NCBI GenBank assembly: GCA_024704765.1
Contig: JAKMXF010000053.1
Location: 1-46,318, forward strand
DNA from: Oopsacas minuta
Taxonomy: Eukaryota; Porifera; Hexactinellida; Lyssacinosida; Leucopsacidae
DNA: 46,318 bases
Direction of reading: 5' to 3'
The position numbers were made by a program, and so were the translations under genes. Each line of letters begins with the position of its first letter. Within the stretch, counting starts at the first letter, position 1. Positions 1-10,643 of this stretch are shown piece by piece. The notes under the pieces are model-generated. The model searched no databases. It saw only the letters and a list, made by a program, of their open reading frames with translations, and had not been told where the DNA came from.

Positions 1-1526
1 TACAGCTTTGTATGACAATAATTATGTGAAATAATTTGATTTACACTATTTTCGGTTTAAATAGATATGTATTTTTGTATTTGATATAATATCACATTCC
101 TATGTAATTATCCGAATCACAATATTATGCTTCATACGAGATTGTGTCACAATTCCACAATAACTAATGCGTTGACTAGTTATTAGTGTTTGTTATTGAT
201 TCAACAAACTATTAAGAATATCTTGAAATTTGAATATTTTTTGAAATTTAATATGATGTCATAAATTTCAAATGCTAACTCATTCTCACATTCTGACATG
301 ACAAAGATATTTGTCTATTTTCAACCCCAGTAGCCATATTTCAGGGGACAATATTGTGAATTTTGAATTGAGATCCTACTGGAAATATTAACCCAAAATA
401 TCCCACTGTGATTATTTTAGTGGGACATCGTGGGACACAGCATATTTGTACATGTTAGAAAAATTCAGTCGTGTCCGCGTAATCCGAATTCGCTTGGACA
501 TCAGAAATATATCCGCATTCGCTCTCTCTGAATTTCAATCACTGTAACTTATTAACATGCACAACATTGTATATCAAACTGGACATGATAAATAACACGG
601 ATTTCGCACACTAAACTGTAATTTTATTAATGGCGTTATATGGAATTAACCCCGAATACCGCCAAAGCCTTTAGATATAAATTCTTTTCTACAGCTTTTG
701 GCTGTTTATATAGATTAAATGAAACTACACTTAATTGTTTGGAATTCGATACAATACATTTCAAGTCAATATTAACACGGTTAAGACAGGTTAAGACCCT
801 GATAAGGAGTACAAATTTATACACTTTATCCATCCTCTTCAATCAGGGTGGGTCACCCTGGAATACTTGACCCACAGCCTGGTCGTGGGTCCAATTTTCA
901 GATGATATACTTGAAGTACCTTGTACCTCCTGGTCTTTCACGCTCGGTGTTTAACGAGACACTACTGTATTTGAAATTTGAAAGTCCAGGGCAATTTCCA
1001 TCCATGGTCTAGAATTTGAATAGAGTCCCATTGACTTAGTGTATAGACTCCGATGAGGGTGCCATCCATGGTCTGCTGCTATAGCTCATAAACATACGAA
1101 CTTTATGATAATTTTATATATTTTGTACAGAAACGATATTAGATCATTTCGTATTTCAAATATCTAATCTAATATCAATATTTGACCTTTTACTGGCTTC
1201 AATAATAATTTTGAACTTTTCCTTACTAAGAGAATATATTTGCCAATTTTTTACTTCCATGGAATGATGATATGTATCTCTACAAGTAAGTAATGCATGC
1301 ATCATTAGCGGATCCATAAATGTTTAAAGGTGGCCCAGAAGTAAAGCGACCGTGTGAGCAGTTTATAATCTGTCTGACGTTTGCATCCTAAAATTTTTTG
1401 ACTTAGATATATAGAAATCAATTTCAACGGTAATTCCTCATAATAGTGCAACTAAATTTCTGTTATTCTTATCTCGGATTGACTCAATGTGAACGATTGA
1501 AATGTCAATAACCCGCTACTGTAAAG
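1..1526. other. AT-rich intergenic DNA, no gene recognised
   Basis: I see no convincing coding sequence or complete mobile element here. The short open frames around 640-870 overlap on both strands and have no recognisable motif. A short phrase, CCATCCATGGTCT, occurs twice (about 1000 and 1065), which hints at a small local duplication. Confidence 0.5.
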
Positions 1527-1935
1527 TCAATTGTGGCCTGCCAACGGTACTGGGATTTCAACTACTCTGCCGTCAGGTCCAGGGATTTTAAGTTTTAACA
1601 AAGGACTGGTTGTCTGTATTGACGACATAAGTGAAAATATTTGGCCAGTGCCATTCCCCTGTAGAAGTCTGTGGATATCTTCAAGACAAGTGAACGTAAC
1701 CCGCGAATTTTGATGTGCCGAGGGATTTCGGTAGCTAAAAGAGAAAAATCTGAGCTCTGTATACGGATAAAACTAAGATCAGTTGGAGTGATGCGAGTAT
1801 ATTGACTTTCTTTGCCCTCGAATGGGGTAAAAATGGCATTGACATTGCCTTAGCGTATTAAAATGCAATGGTTTATTGTTTTGTACCCAAATTGGGAAAA
1901 CTTACTTGTGGTTTTACAGCTCTAGTACCCTCCAT
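1527..1935 (-). CDS. Probable two-exon small protein gene, function unrecognised
   Basis: Two minus-strand exons fit a spliced gene. Exon 1 runs from an ATG at 1935 to 1906 (10 codons) and stops at a strong donor (CAA|GTAAG, 1905-1901). Exon 2 runs from an acceptor at 1774/1773 (CTTAG) to a TGA at 1529-1527. The 133-bp intron joins the exons in phase 0 and gives a protein of about 91 residues. Its C-terminal part has the unusual hydrophobic, proline-rich run KIPGPDGRVVEIPVPLAG, which looks like real protein rather than chance. I do not recognise the family. No signal peptide or membrane segment is obvious. The gene points away from MED21 and shares its upstream region. A longer gene with further upstream exons is possible, because the frame stays open for eight codons before the ATG. 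Confidence 0.45.
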
Positions 1936-2430
1936 CCGTAGATTAATGCAGGGTATATCTCTTTATTTTGTTGATATAACATTACATTGTGGAGAGATGT
2001 GAGCGTAGCCGAAAGTTTTTATGTACTCTATCTCAATATTTCATTGCATTAATATAATGGTTCAGTAACACAGCCATCCAAATGTGATTTCTCTTCTAAT
2101 CTCCCTTAATTTACTAACCCCCTAACTACACTGATCCCCAACTTGAATTTCTTGGTTCCGCTCCAATTTACCTAACATTGTTGTACTGCTAGATAGTCTC
2201 ATCAGTACAAATTATAGATCTAGCTTATTTTTTTGGGAGCGGTAGGAACTCTAATTGTTTCCTAAGCAAATCATTTTACAATCAATCACTAAGCATATCT
2301 TTCCAAGAGAAAGGTATCTGGTTTTCGACTAAATTAATGTTGTTAATATACTGAACCCTTTTCTCCAGTCTGTTTCTTTATAGATTTTTTATAATATCAT
2401 TCATCGTAGACAAGTTTATTTACACTTAAT
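1936..2430. promoter_or_regulatory. Shared upstream region of a divergent gene pair
   Basis: This 495-bp stretch separates the start codon of the minus-strand two-exon gene from that of MED21. It probably holds both promoters. I see no clear TATA box or CpG cluster; the assignment rests on position only. Confidence 0.35.
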
Positions 2431-2826
2431 ATGGCTGATAGAATTACACAGCTCCAACAAGCAATTCACCTTCTTGCTGATCATTTTTGCAATAGCGTTG
2501 GATTGCTGCAACAAGCTGCTGAACTTGCTAATCCACAAGCAATCCGTCACTTACATGATAATGATCCTTCACCATTACCACAAATATATTCCAGGTGTAT
2601 TTCTAGGACTTCTTATGACATTTGTACTATTATTGAATCATTACCAACTCTTGAGTTAAAACTTGATAATCATTTCATTCGACTACAATCAGCGATAATA
2701 ACTAATGATGAGCGTGCGAAACAGTTGATCTTAATCTTAAATATTGCAAAAGATTTTTTGTTAAGTATACGTAATGCACAGACAAAAATATCAGACTTAC
2801 AATTAACGATGTTTAAAGAATTCTGA
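2431..2826 (+). CDS. MED21: Mediator complex subunit 21
   Basis: The 131-residue protein opens with MADRITQLQQAIHLLADHFC, which closely follows the start typical of animal MED21 (MADRxTQLQ...LADxFCN). A second conserved block, near residues 56-72, has ISRTSYDI and IIESLP, matching the usual 'ARTAKDIDxLIDSLP' segment. The C-terminal half is an extended helical coiled coil, as expected for the subunit that pairs with MED7 in the middle module and helps connect Mediator to RNA polymerase II in the nucleus. Length is a little below the usual 140-145 residues, mainly through a shorter C-terminal tail. The gene is intronless, starts at the first ATG in frame, ends at TGA and carries no break, so it is probably functional. 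The region upstream is shared with a divergent minus-strand gene. Confidence 0.92.
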   Translation: MADRITQLQQAIHLLADHFCNSVGLLQQAAELANPQAIRHLHDNDPSPLPQIYSRCISRTSYDICTIIESLPTLELKLDNHFIRLQSAIITNDERAKQLILILNIAKDFLLSIRNAQTKISDLQLTMFKEF

Positions 2827-3464
2827 TTATTTATTTATGTTTGTTTGAGCGCCAAAAAGTATTCAAATTATGGATTCTTCTGAGTATTCAGCGCAAGCAG
2901 AGACTGATAGGATAGAAATATATTGGGGCTCTAACATCATATAATTATTTAATGTATTTAGGGTAAAGCTCAAATTTATTTAATGTTTGATTTGCGGTCA
3001 TAATATAACTGTATATTGAATTTGATCTATGAATTTCGGATTCATCATGATTTAACACGGTGCATGCATTGTTAGAATACTGAAGGTCATCGTTAGTCCG
3101 AGTCGAGTTATTGGTGGACTCCCAGGTTCGATTTTGTTTCTTAAAACTTGGCACCAATGAAATACCCCTTGCCATAGAGGGTGATACAAAGGTCTCTTGT
3201 TGCCGAGGGTGTCAGGACATCCAGGATAACCACGGTGGCGCTGGCCCTGAATAATTACGACCTACGAAGTTCGAACTAGGCTTCGGAGTAATGCAGCGTT
3301 CCCATTTAGTTTCAAATCTATGAATTATGTGAAACCTGCCACCTTAGGCCTTACTCACAATAACTATTATTCACTGTACTTTAGTACCAGGTTATCGGAT
3401 GATGTACTCATTTTAGGCTAATATTGTTATGAATATGCGACCAAATATTTCAAATTTCAAATTC
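2827..3464. other. Intergenic DNA, nothing recognised
   Basis: This stretch lies between MED21 and a possible minus-strand exon. The minus-strand open frame at 2945-3175 has no family resemblance. I see no canonical AATAAA poly(A) signal within 150 bp after MED21. Confidence 0.4.
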
Positions 3465-3695
3465 TCATTTCATGTATGTCATTGAGCTGTGAATTTCATA
3501 TAGGCAAATAAACTGTTTCACTCCCATAGTTTCTGTCTCCAAGTTCAGGATGATTCGGGGTAGAATAGGGTCGATCAATCGAATAAATACGGCACTTTGT
3601 TTATTCTCATTAAACAATATACTCTCACGTTCAGATAGCCAACTTAATAAAACACTATTTGGTACTCCCAATGCTCCAATTAAACTATAGCGGAA
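3465..3695 (-). CDS. Possible terminal exon, function unrecognised
   Basis: Directly after an acceptor-like TTCTAG (minus strand, AG at 3697-3696) a frame opens at once and stays open for 76 codons to a TGA at 3467-3465. The peptide has balanced composition, including SVLLSWLSERESILF and PILPRIILNLE. This is more protein-like than most chance frames here, but I do not recognise it. The in-frame TAG at the acceptor means it can only be read after splicing. A Tc1 element sits 10 bp upstream of the exon edge, so any earlier exons would lie beyond 5090 on the minus strand. None is recognisable there. It may be a dead exon. Confidence 0.3.
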   Translation of the reverse strand, partial: FRYSLIGALGVPNSVLLSWLSERESILFNENKQSAVFIRLIDPILPRIILNLETETMGVKQFICLYEIHSSMTYMK

Positions 3696-3707
3696 CTAGA
3701 ATACGTA

Positions 3708-5087
3708 CAGTCTGTCAACTTGAAATTGGGAAAATCTTTTCGATGTTAGAATGTTCCTAATTGTATTTTCAAATTGGTTATCGTAATAATATTGATAGAT
3801 TGTGTTTTTCAACTATTTCTAGTCATTTCTTAACCAACTGAACTTCTCTAGTTGACTGCGGTTACAAAATATTTCAATTTATACTTAGTTACTAATCAAA
3901 TATTCTATATAAATATTTATCACTTGAATTTCTCGCAACACTTCTATTTCTTCGCTAATAATTCTTTACTTTCATCAATTCAAAACCTTAAAATGAACAA
4001 GCAAGAACAGCGTAACAATATCAAGATACTTTTCACAGGAATCACGAATTGTATGGAATTATCTCGAAGAACTGGAGTTCCAAAAAGTACAGTTTATCGC
4101 ACTGTTTACAAATTGAGGAATGCTGAATCCGTTGATAGAAAGATTGGTTCCGGGAAACAGCGTCAGATCAAAGCAAATAACGCTAGATCACTTGTTAGTT
4201 TGGCAATCAACAATCCTAGGTTATCTGTGAGGAAGTTGTCTTGCAAATTTAACAAAAGGCGGGTCTATCGTTCTCACACGAGGCTGTAAGGATTGAGATG
4301 AAGCGGCGTGGCTTCACCTGCAAGGTTGCTAGAAAGATTCCGATGCTTACACAAACCCATAAGGCTTATCGTGTCGATTGGGCTAAGTCTAACAGATGTA
4401 GAGATTGGGAGAAAGTGATATTTAGCGATGAGATGTCCATTTGGCTAGCTGGTGGCAGAGTATGTGCCTGGTGTAAAGGTGATTCGAAACCAGTAAAACT
4501 CAGTACGAAACACTCTCCTAAATTGCATGTTTGGGGGAGCGTTTTCAGCACGTGGAACGTTTCCTATCAAGGTTTTCAGAGAAAATCTCACCGGGCGACT
4601 TTACTGCGACATTCTGCACGAATGTTTAGGAAAACAAGTAAGTGTCTTGTACCCTGATGGATAGGTTTTCCAGGAAGACAACGATCCCAAACACACGTGC
4701 AACCTTGCTAAAGGATACATGGAGGAGAAAGGGATACATAGGATGGATTGGCCTGCTTGTAGTCCGGATTTGAATCCGATCGAGAACCTCTGGTCGTGGA
4801 TCAAGAGAGAAATCGATTTGAAGTCACCACGAATTTAAATGAGCTGGAAAGGGAGCTAAATGAAGTATGGAATTCTTTAGAACATGAATTTTTACGTCCA
4901 TTTTGGTCATCGATGCCAAAAAGAGTCAAATTAGTACGGAAAAGTAACGGAAATAAGATAAATTATTAGGCCTACTATATTATTGATTGTTTAAGGATTC
5001 TAATAACATATTTAGAATAGAAATACACTAAATGTACTTGTAGCTAGGGAAAAACAAAGATCTTCCCAATTTCAAGTTGACAGACTG
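3708..5087 (+). mobile_element. Tc1-type DNA transposon, complete ends
   Basis: The element has matching terminal inverted repeats beginning CAGTCTGTCAACTTGAAATT (left) and their reverse complement at the right end, flanked by TA duplications at 3706-3707 and 5088-5089. It is 1380 bp long and carries a single transposase frame with frameshifts. Length, TA target and a DD34E transposase all fit the Tc1 group. Confidence 0.93.
3993..4969 (+). pseudogene. Tc1 transposase, frameshifted
   Basis: The frame begins MNKQEQRNNIK and has an N-terminal helix-turn-helix (LSRRTGVPKSTVYRTVYKL) of the paired-like type that binds the inverted repeats. The catalytic core is readable across frames: FSDEMSIW holds the first aspartate (4427-4429), DNDPKHT the second (4677-4679), and NPIENLW the glutamate (4782-4784). 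The spacing of 34 residues between the second and third positions is the DD34E signature of Tc1. The copy is broken by frameshifts near 4260, 4545, 4655 and 4835, so it is probably inactive. Conserved tryptophan and proline landmarks (WPACSPDLNP) remain, which suggests modest age. Confidence 0.9.
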
Positions 5088-5089
5088 TA

Positions 5090-5806
5090 TATACGCTGGT
5101 GTTGCCAGGATGAAACTGACACTTGTTACAAAGCAAGTACTGTTATATATATATTTGCCTAGCGTGCGAAGCGAGAGAGCCCAAAACTTTTCTCAGATAA
5201 ATAAATCATTATTGGGGGATTCATGGCTTACTTACTTTTTCAAAGGTACAATATTGTGACGTCGAATATTTCGCTTGAAATGAATGTATGTACCCTAACG
5301 CATGGCTTACTTGAATTACGGCTAAATATTCCCCCGAGAAGTCTTGAAAACAAGAATCCCACCTGGAAATGTGTTAGTCCCACATATCTCGAGAGTATGT
5401 AGGATAAAGCTTAAGTATGTATTAATGACATATAGAATATGGTATCAAAGTATGCATTTGAATTGCCCAAAATATGATATCTCATCATGGTGTTTCGCTG
5501 AAGCTATTTTTAGAGAGAAAATACTTCTTTTCAAATGTGTGTTGAACCATTTTGTCAAGTGTTTTTCATGCTTGACTGTTTTATATTATGACGAAGGCGA
5601 ATAGTTAATTTGAAAAAATCGTTTGTATGAATGAAGCGTGAACACATTCTTGTGTTGCAGGAAATGTGTTTCTGTTTGTTGAGGCTATAACTCTAAGCTA
5701 TGAGCCCTGTTCAGTAGGAAATTGACCCACAACACAAAATCCTAATAGCATATCCATGGTTCGGGTCAAAAGCATACGATATAATCTACACGTAGGATAA
5801 TTACGA
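5090..5806. other. Intergenic DNA, nothing recognised
   Basis: The plus-strand open frames at 5077-5259 and 5344-5604 show no family motif. A short GC-rich phrase near 5160 (GTGCGAAGCGAG) resembles phrases seen next to dispersed repeats elsewhere in the window. Confidence 0.4.
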
Positions 5807-6076
5807 TCATCTGCTTAAATAATATATGGAATAACATGTCCTTCTGTTGACGATATAGGAATGGTAAACCATTACATTAGGGTAATCGAGTATGCTGATT
5901 CTGATTTTCACATTTGAGTTAATAATGTGTAAATTTTTTGTGATTTTATGAATCCTAAAGCGCTTCGGTTGAAAGGTCGCTGCCCACAGCTTAATGCCCC
6001 AGGTCGTCATAAGAATTTTGTAGCTAAATTCCTTGATGTTTCGGGTCGCTATGCTACCGGGTATTATACTCAGCAC
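5807..6076 (-). pseudogene. Possible non-LTR reverse transcriptase fragment
   Basis: The minus-strand frame contains EFSYKILMTTWGIKLW followed about ten residues later by RFRIHKITKNL. This resembles the C-terminal reverse-transcriptase stretch of Jockey-like retrotransposons, where 'LYKxILxPxWTYGIQLWG' is followed by 'IQRxQNKxLR'. Only about 45 residues align by eye. No endonuclease, active-site YADD box or poly(A) tail is visible, so this would be a small 5'-truncated or internally eroded relic. A chance resemblance is possible. Confidence 0.33.
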
Positions 6077-6164
6077 TACGTGCCTAGGGGATAATTGTTA
6101 AATTTTTATTTTTAATTATCCATTGTCCATATAAATCCATTTACTGGCCTTGTGTGGCAATACT

Positions 6165-6475
6165 GAAGATGATATGCCGCTTTTGGTTAGTAATCTCGGC
6201 ACTTTGTGTCACTAGTATTAAGAAATTCTGAAATTTTGGTACAGTCATGATGACGTAATAATCCCATGATGAGTTAGCTTTTGGTCAGAATCATGACGTC
6301 AGGACATTTGTCACATTGAGGGATACCTGTGATTCAAAACTTCTATCATGATACTGGCTGAGCAGTGGTTAATAATGTGATTTTTCAGAATCCAAAAGAT
6401 GACAATAACGTCATAATTTCGTCATGGGTGTGAATTTTCTTCCAAGACTCGAACTTCTTTCATGTGCGGCAGCGT
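6165..6475 (+). repeat. Dispersed repeat family A, copy 1
   Basis: This segment shares long stretches with 15770-16075 (same orientation) and 32176-32405 (opposite orientation). Shared landmarks in order are TTTTGGTTAGTAATCTCGG, ACAGTCATGATGACGT, ACCTGTGATTCAAA and TGAGCAGTGGTTA. No open frame or tRNA-like promoter box is clear, so it may be a MITE or a SINE-like unit. Confidence 0.7.
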
Positions 6476-7209
6476 GGCAAGCGAAGTTGCTCGTAATGTA
6501 ATTTAGTCGTAGGATTTGCCCCACACATTATGAAGATAGTGGTAGGATTTTGACCCTTAGTAATGCATTAGATAATTCTCCATCCTTTCACTTTTCGTAG
6601 CGTAAATGAATACACAAGTCAACTAGAGTTAGACCCTAGTAGTAATTGCTCTAGTAGTGAATTTTTGATAGCATGTAAACTATGCTTCCACTACCTAATA
6701 CAACTCGTATATTATCAAACGTATCAAAAATGGATAGTATGTAAATAGTTTATAATATTATTCCTCGTTGTTTCACAGAGGTGGTAGAAATTTGGCAATT
6801 GTATTGGATAACTACATAAATAATGTAACATGTTAGTCAATATATTTCTATATTCTATTTACTGACAAATATTTTGCAAAGCATTTGCATGATAATGAAT
6901 ATTCGGAAGATTTTGAATACGAATTGTAGGGGATTTAATCTTTGTCCATTTCTCTATACTTTCTACCAAACTTTAAGGAATATGACACTGAAATGGCATG
7001 TTCATCTATTTGACACTCGTAGACTATCCATTTTACGGGAGCTTTGTGGAGTGTTGATCCGCATAGAGAGTTGACGTGAAAACCATCAGCCATTCCCGCG
7101 ATGCATACTCCTGGATATCACTAAGATTTCTATAAATAATACAAGCCAGCTGCGGTTGCCTCATCCTTCCCTTACAACCACCCCTAACGCTAAACGTTAA
7201 CCTTACTTT
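6476..7209. other. Intergenic DNA, nothing recognised
   Basis: AT-rich sequence without a supported gene. The open frame at 6874-7074 has no family motif. Confidence 0.4.
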
Positions 7210-7285
7210 GTATTGTTGCAGTGTAGGAATGAGTTTTGTGTGATTGCGATCACACCAGATTCGCTTCTACACTGCAACATATACG
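7210..7285. repeat. Imperfect hairpin of about 75 nt
   Basis: TGTTGCAGTGTAG on the left pairs with CTACACTGCAACA on the right (13 bp). The intervening bases can extend the stem imperfectly to a small loop at GATTGCGATC. It could be a tiny fold-back MITE or an RNA hairpin. It lacks tRNA A/B boxes, so it is not a tRNA. Confidence 0.55.
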
Positions 7286-7420
7286 TATACATACAATAAA
7301 TCTTAATTTAACAGACACCATACAGTACAAACACGCGAGGAGCTAACGGACCCGACTCAGCATAAACAAGGACACATTAAATAGAAATTAGATAATAGTT
7401 CGCTTGTATTTGATTCCATG

Positions 7421-8130
7421 CTACGCTTCGCTCCGTGTAGACTTGTCAGTTTCGCTCACTTTCTCGTAATACGCTTGAGATGGTAAAGTGATGACATTTG
7501 CCAATGAGGATGTGCTGTTGCAGGTCGCGTTTCCATCATCTGTGCTCACCATGATAGGGATTGCGTTGCCTGAATAACCTCGACCAGAGATCCCACATGG
7601 TACTATGTAGCCTGCCTTGAGCCCTTTCGAATGGTGAAGTGACGAATGTGAAGTTAGCTGAATATTCGACCAGCAGTACTTCAACCATTGAGTTGACTAA
7701 CTTACCATGGTCAGAATGTAAATTTTTTGGACCATTCGAAAGAAGAGTTTCTGAAAATGAATTTATATTTTATATACATTTATTCTATCTAGTACAAATT
7801 GGTGCATGTAACCAGCAGCAGTCACATTAATTTAGTATACTTAAAGAAATTATTACTGTGCCGACTATACTTTAGTATACTCGGCCTAGTATTAAAACAG
7901 TTGCCTATATTTTTTATTTTTTATTTTTCGCTCCGTGAAAGTCCTGCATCGAAACTGGATAGAATTAAGGTGATATATGTTGTGAGAAATATTGAAGATA
8001 TTCGTCGGGTGTACTTTTCCTCTTTCCTAATCAATCGGACACCAAGTGCCACTCTTCCACACTGGTCAATCTTTTGTCTGGCCTCTAGCAAAATATATGA
8101 AAGGAGAGGTGCCAAAATTTTTTCACACCT
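7421..8130 (-). other. Unassigned coding-like stretch
   Basis: Two minus-strand frames, at about 7684-7421 and 8125-7921, are more GC-rich and less biased than the surroundings. The first includes GLKAGYIVPCGISGRGYSG and has a donor-like ATG|GTGAGC near 7549. The second includes LLEARQKIDQCGRVALGVRL. They could be exons of an unknown minus-strand gene, or parts of a decayed element. I recognise neither, and no chain of compatible splice sites is obvious. Confidence 0.22.
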
Positions 8131-8191
8131 TTCGAAAGAGAAAAATTTCTATACCTTCGTACTCTTCTGGAATTTTTTCTATTGGGTATAG

Positions 8192-9072
8192 TTTAATTCC
8201 TGAAAGTAAATGAAAGATCTTCATCATATAGCACTATGTCATTGGTAAAAATGAAATCTTTTCCAGTATTCCCTTCTATTAATATTATTTAGTCGACTGA
8301 TAATTATTACAAACAAATGGAACATTATATGGACTAGATAATCATTGTAAATTGTAATTATATTGTTGATGGATCTGAAATCCGAGCAGAGCGAGGAAAA
8401 TATATAATTACAACCTGTGCTGATAGCTTAGCCTATTAAATTCAATTTGTTTAAAAATTGGCACTATTAATTGGAGGCCCTATTTTAAATTTTTATGTTC
8501 AAATAGTAAAACTTTTTGGAATATTTAGGCTAGAAAACTGGCTGTTTTGAGTTGAGTCACTATACAAGATTTGTACTAAGCACACAAAATTTAATTAAAC
8601 ATTTTAATCCATTCTAACTATAGTAACACCTACAGATTACTTCAATATCAACTGTTTGATGTCAGTTGACTCATTATGAATTACTCAAGGAATCATAGAA
8701 TATACAAAGTAATTTTAATTATGTCATATCAATTAGTTTCTATATATTCCAAAATAGATTAAATATAATTCATGTTTATATGTCGAGTAGTAATGGATAA
8801 TCAAATTATCAGATTATATGCTACTTGCATAGTCTTGATTTGTACTGTTACGAGTTGATGTATTTAGTTGTTGTGTACCTCTCTAGTAGGCAACAGAAGT
8901 TATGAAGCTATAAGGACTCACATATATATTCTAGGTTATATTATTTATCTTCACTTGTACTGATATCAAAGTCTAATTCTATCGTTTGTCCATTTCATTG
9001 TTGATCAACTCTTAGGATCGTTCGTACTTGTCCCTTTCATTGTTCATCGCTCGTGTGGCGTGCCATTATGTT
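8192..9072. other. Intergenic DNA, nothing recognised
   Basis: AT-rich sequence with no long open frame and no clear repeat. Confidence 0.45.
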
Positions 9073-9498
9073 GCAGAGCATTAAAGGAGCGCCCTCCAAT
9101 TTAGGAACGGTGCCTGGAGTGGAAAGTGGAGCGGCGCTCTATTTTTGGAGGAGCGCGCTCCTATTTAATTGCAAACAATTCACAAATTTCATCCTTATTC
9201 TACATAAATTTCAGTATTCTTGCTATAAATAGTGGATGCTGGTACACTTTTGTATAAATCACAATTTATTGAAATGGTTTGACTTTGCATATTCAGCAAT
9301 TTCCCGTGGGTACAATAGTTATATTCAATCCTGATTACTTAAATACGAATCCCATGTAATTCTTAAAGAATTAAAAGGAGAGGAATTGGAACGGGAGCCG
9401 GAGTGCGCTCCATTTCTGAGTAAGGAGTTGAGGTGGGAGTGAGCTCCCTTTCCCGGCCTGAGCCCGCTCCAAAATGTTAGGAGCGCTTAATGCTATGC
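9073..9498. mobile_element. MITE-like element with GGAGCGC-rich ends
   Basis: The ends form an inverted repeat, GCAGAGCATTAA (left) and TTAATGCTATGC (right), 11 of 12 bases matching. Just inside, both ends are packed with GGAGCGC/GCGCTCC motifs, while the middle is plain AT-rich DNA. The 426-bp size and absence of any frame suggest a non-autonomous DNA transposon. I could not define a target duplication, and the superfamily is uncertain (hAT-like is a guess). Confidence 0.5.
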
Positions 9499-10079
9499 TG
9501 TGGTGTTAGTAGTTTCCACCTTTATGGGACAAAGATGGGGTTTGATACGAGGATTTTTCAATTTTCCCACCCGGGTCATTTCAAATGCCAAAACACTGTC
9601 TTATCTCTTATGTAGGTTACTAGGGACAAAATAATCTTTGCTTATGTAATATTATAAGCCTAAATGTCAAATGCCTGCACAATTTAGGGCCAATTCCCCC
9701 ATAAAGCCTCATTTATTGCCAAGACCTAGAGACAAACATTTATAGCTAAATAATGAGCAAGCTAATAGATGTAAATATGGAAACAGCAGTGAAAGAAACA
9801 AAAAATATATATACAAGCTCAGTTTTTTGTCTTAGCTTTTCTATAATCAATCAAGGAAAGGTAATTTCTTTGGATAAAGAAAGTCACCATTTCGAATGAG
9901 GGCATGGGGTTTTGTATTATTACGAAAAACTGTATTATACTATCTATTTATATGGAATCAGGTATAGAAATACATAAACGAAGGGTAGCACAGCAGGAGT
10001 AAGCCTGAATTTACTTTAATTATTTTATTTAAGGAGTCTAGGGTCTCAAATAAAAACCCGGGTTTCAATAGATGTTAAA
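9499..10079. other. Intergenic DNA, nothing recognised
   Basis: No supported gene or repeat boundary was seen. Confidence 0.4.
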
Positions 10080-10574
10080 CAGGTGGCGGTTTGTTGTTAC
10101 CCTAGAAGTTAGACACAAGTGTATCTAAACTCACTACGCCCTCAAAGAATTTCAAATATACGTATTATAGAACACAACCAACTCCTGTTATATCAAACTT
10201 GAATGCAGTAGACTCAGGATATAGCCGTCGCGGTACGATTTGAACCACTATGGTGCTGTTAGTTTTAGTCTGCTATGTTAAGTGAGATTTTAACCGGACC
10301 ACTTTCTTAGGGCTGTTACTGCTTATCTGTACCACTTCAAATCCCTCCAGGCCTGATATAAGAGCAACAGTTATGAACTCATGCAAGTTATGTGAACATC
10401 ATATATAGAGGTTGGCACCCAGTTTTAACAAACAAATCCAACCTTGGAGGCTACCATACGAAATCGCTGCTACCTGTATGTAAATTTCACATGAATACAA
10501 TCTCTGCCTCAAAACCTGGAATCCAGAGACCTCCGAACTCCCAAGCTACTCAAACTTGGCGCCTATCTAAATAT
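10080..10574 (+). repeat. Dispersed repeat family B, copy 1
   Basis: The part from about 10465 to 10574 matches 42265-42375, with shared phrases TGTAAATTTCA, TCCAGA and CTTGGCGCCTAT/CTTTGGCGCCTAT at the end. A shorter match upstream (GTTGTTACC near 10090 and 42210) suggests both are parts of one longer repeat. No protein-coding signal is clear. Confidence 0.55.
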
Positions 10575-10643
10575 AAGTAGACTCCGCTTAATAGGACCAC
10601 ATTGGTACCAGGCCATTTTGACCTGATTAAGCGTAGCCTACTG
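10575..10643. repeat. Miniature pogo-like inverted repeat
   Basis: About 70 bp folds on itself: AGTAGACTCCGCTTAATAGG on the left and its near reverse complement ending AGCGTAGCCTACTG on the right, followed by TA. The CAGTAG...CGCTTAAT pattern is typical of pogo/Tigger-type ends, so this is probably an internally deleted relic. Confidence 0.5.

Noticed and set aside
636-870. Small genes at 640-870 (plus) and 842-636 (minus)
   Set aside because: Overlapping open frames on opposite strands with no motif and no splice support; chance frames.
7210-7285. tRNA gene
   Set aside because: The ends pair like an acceptor stem and ATTCG recalls a T-loop, but pairing runs on past 7 bp into a single hairpin and no A box or anticodon arm can be drawn.
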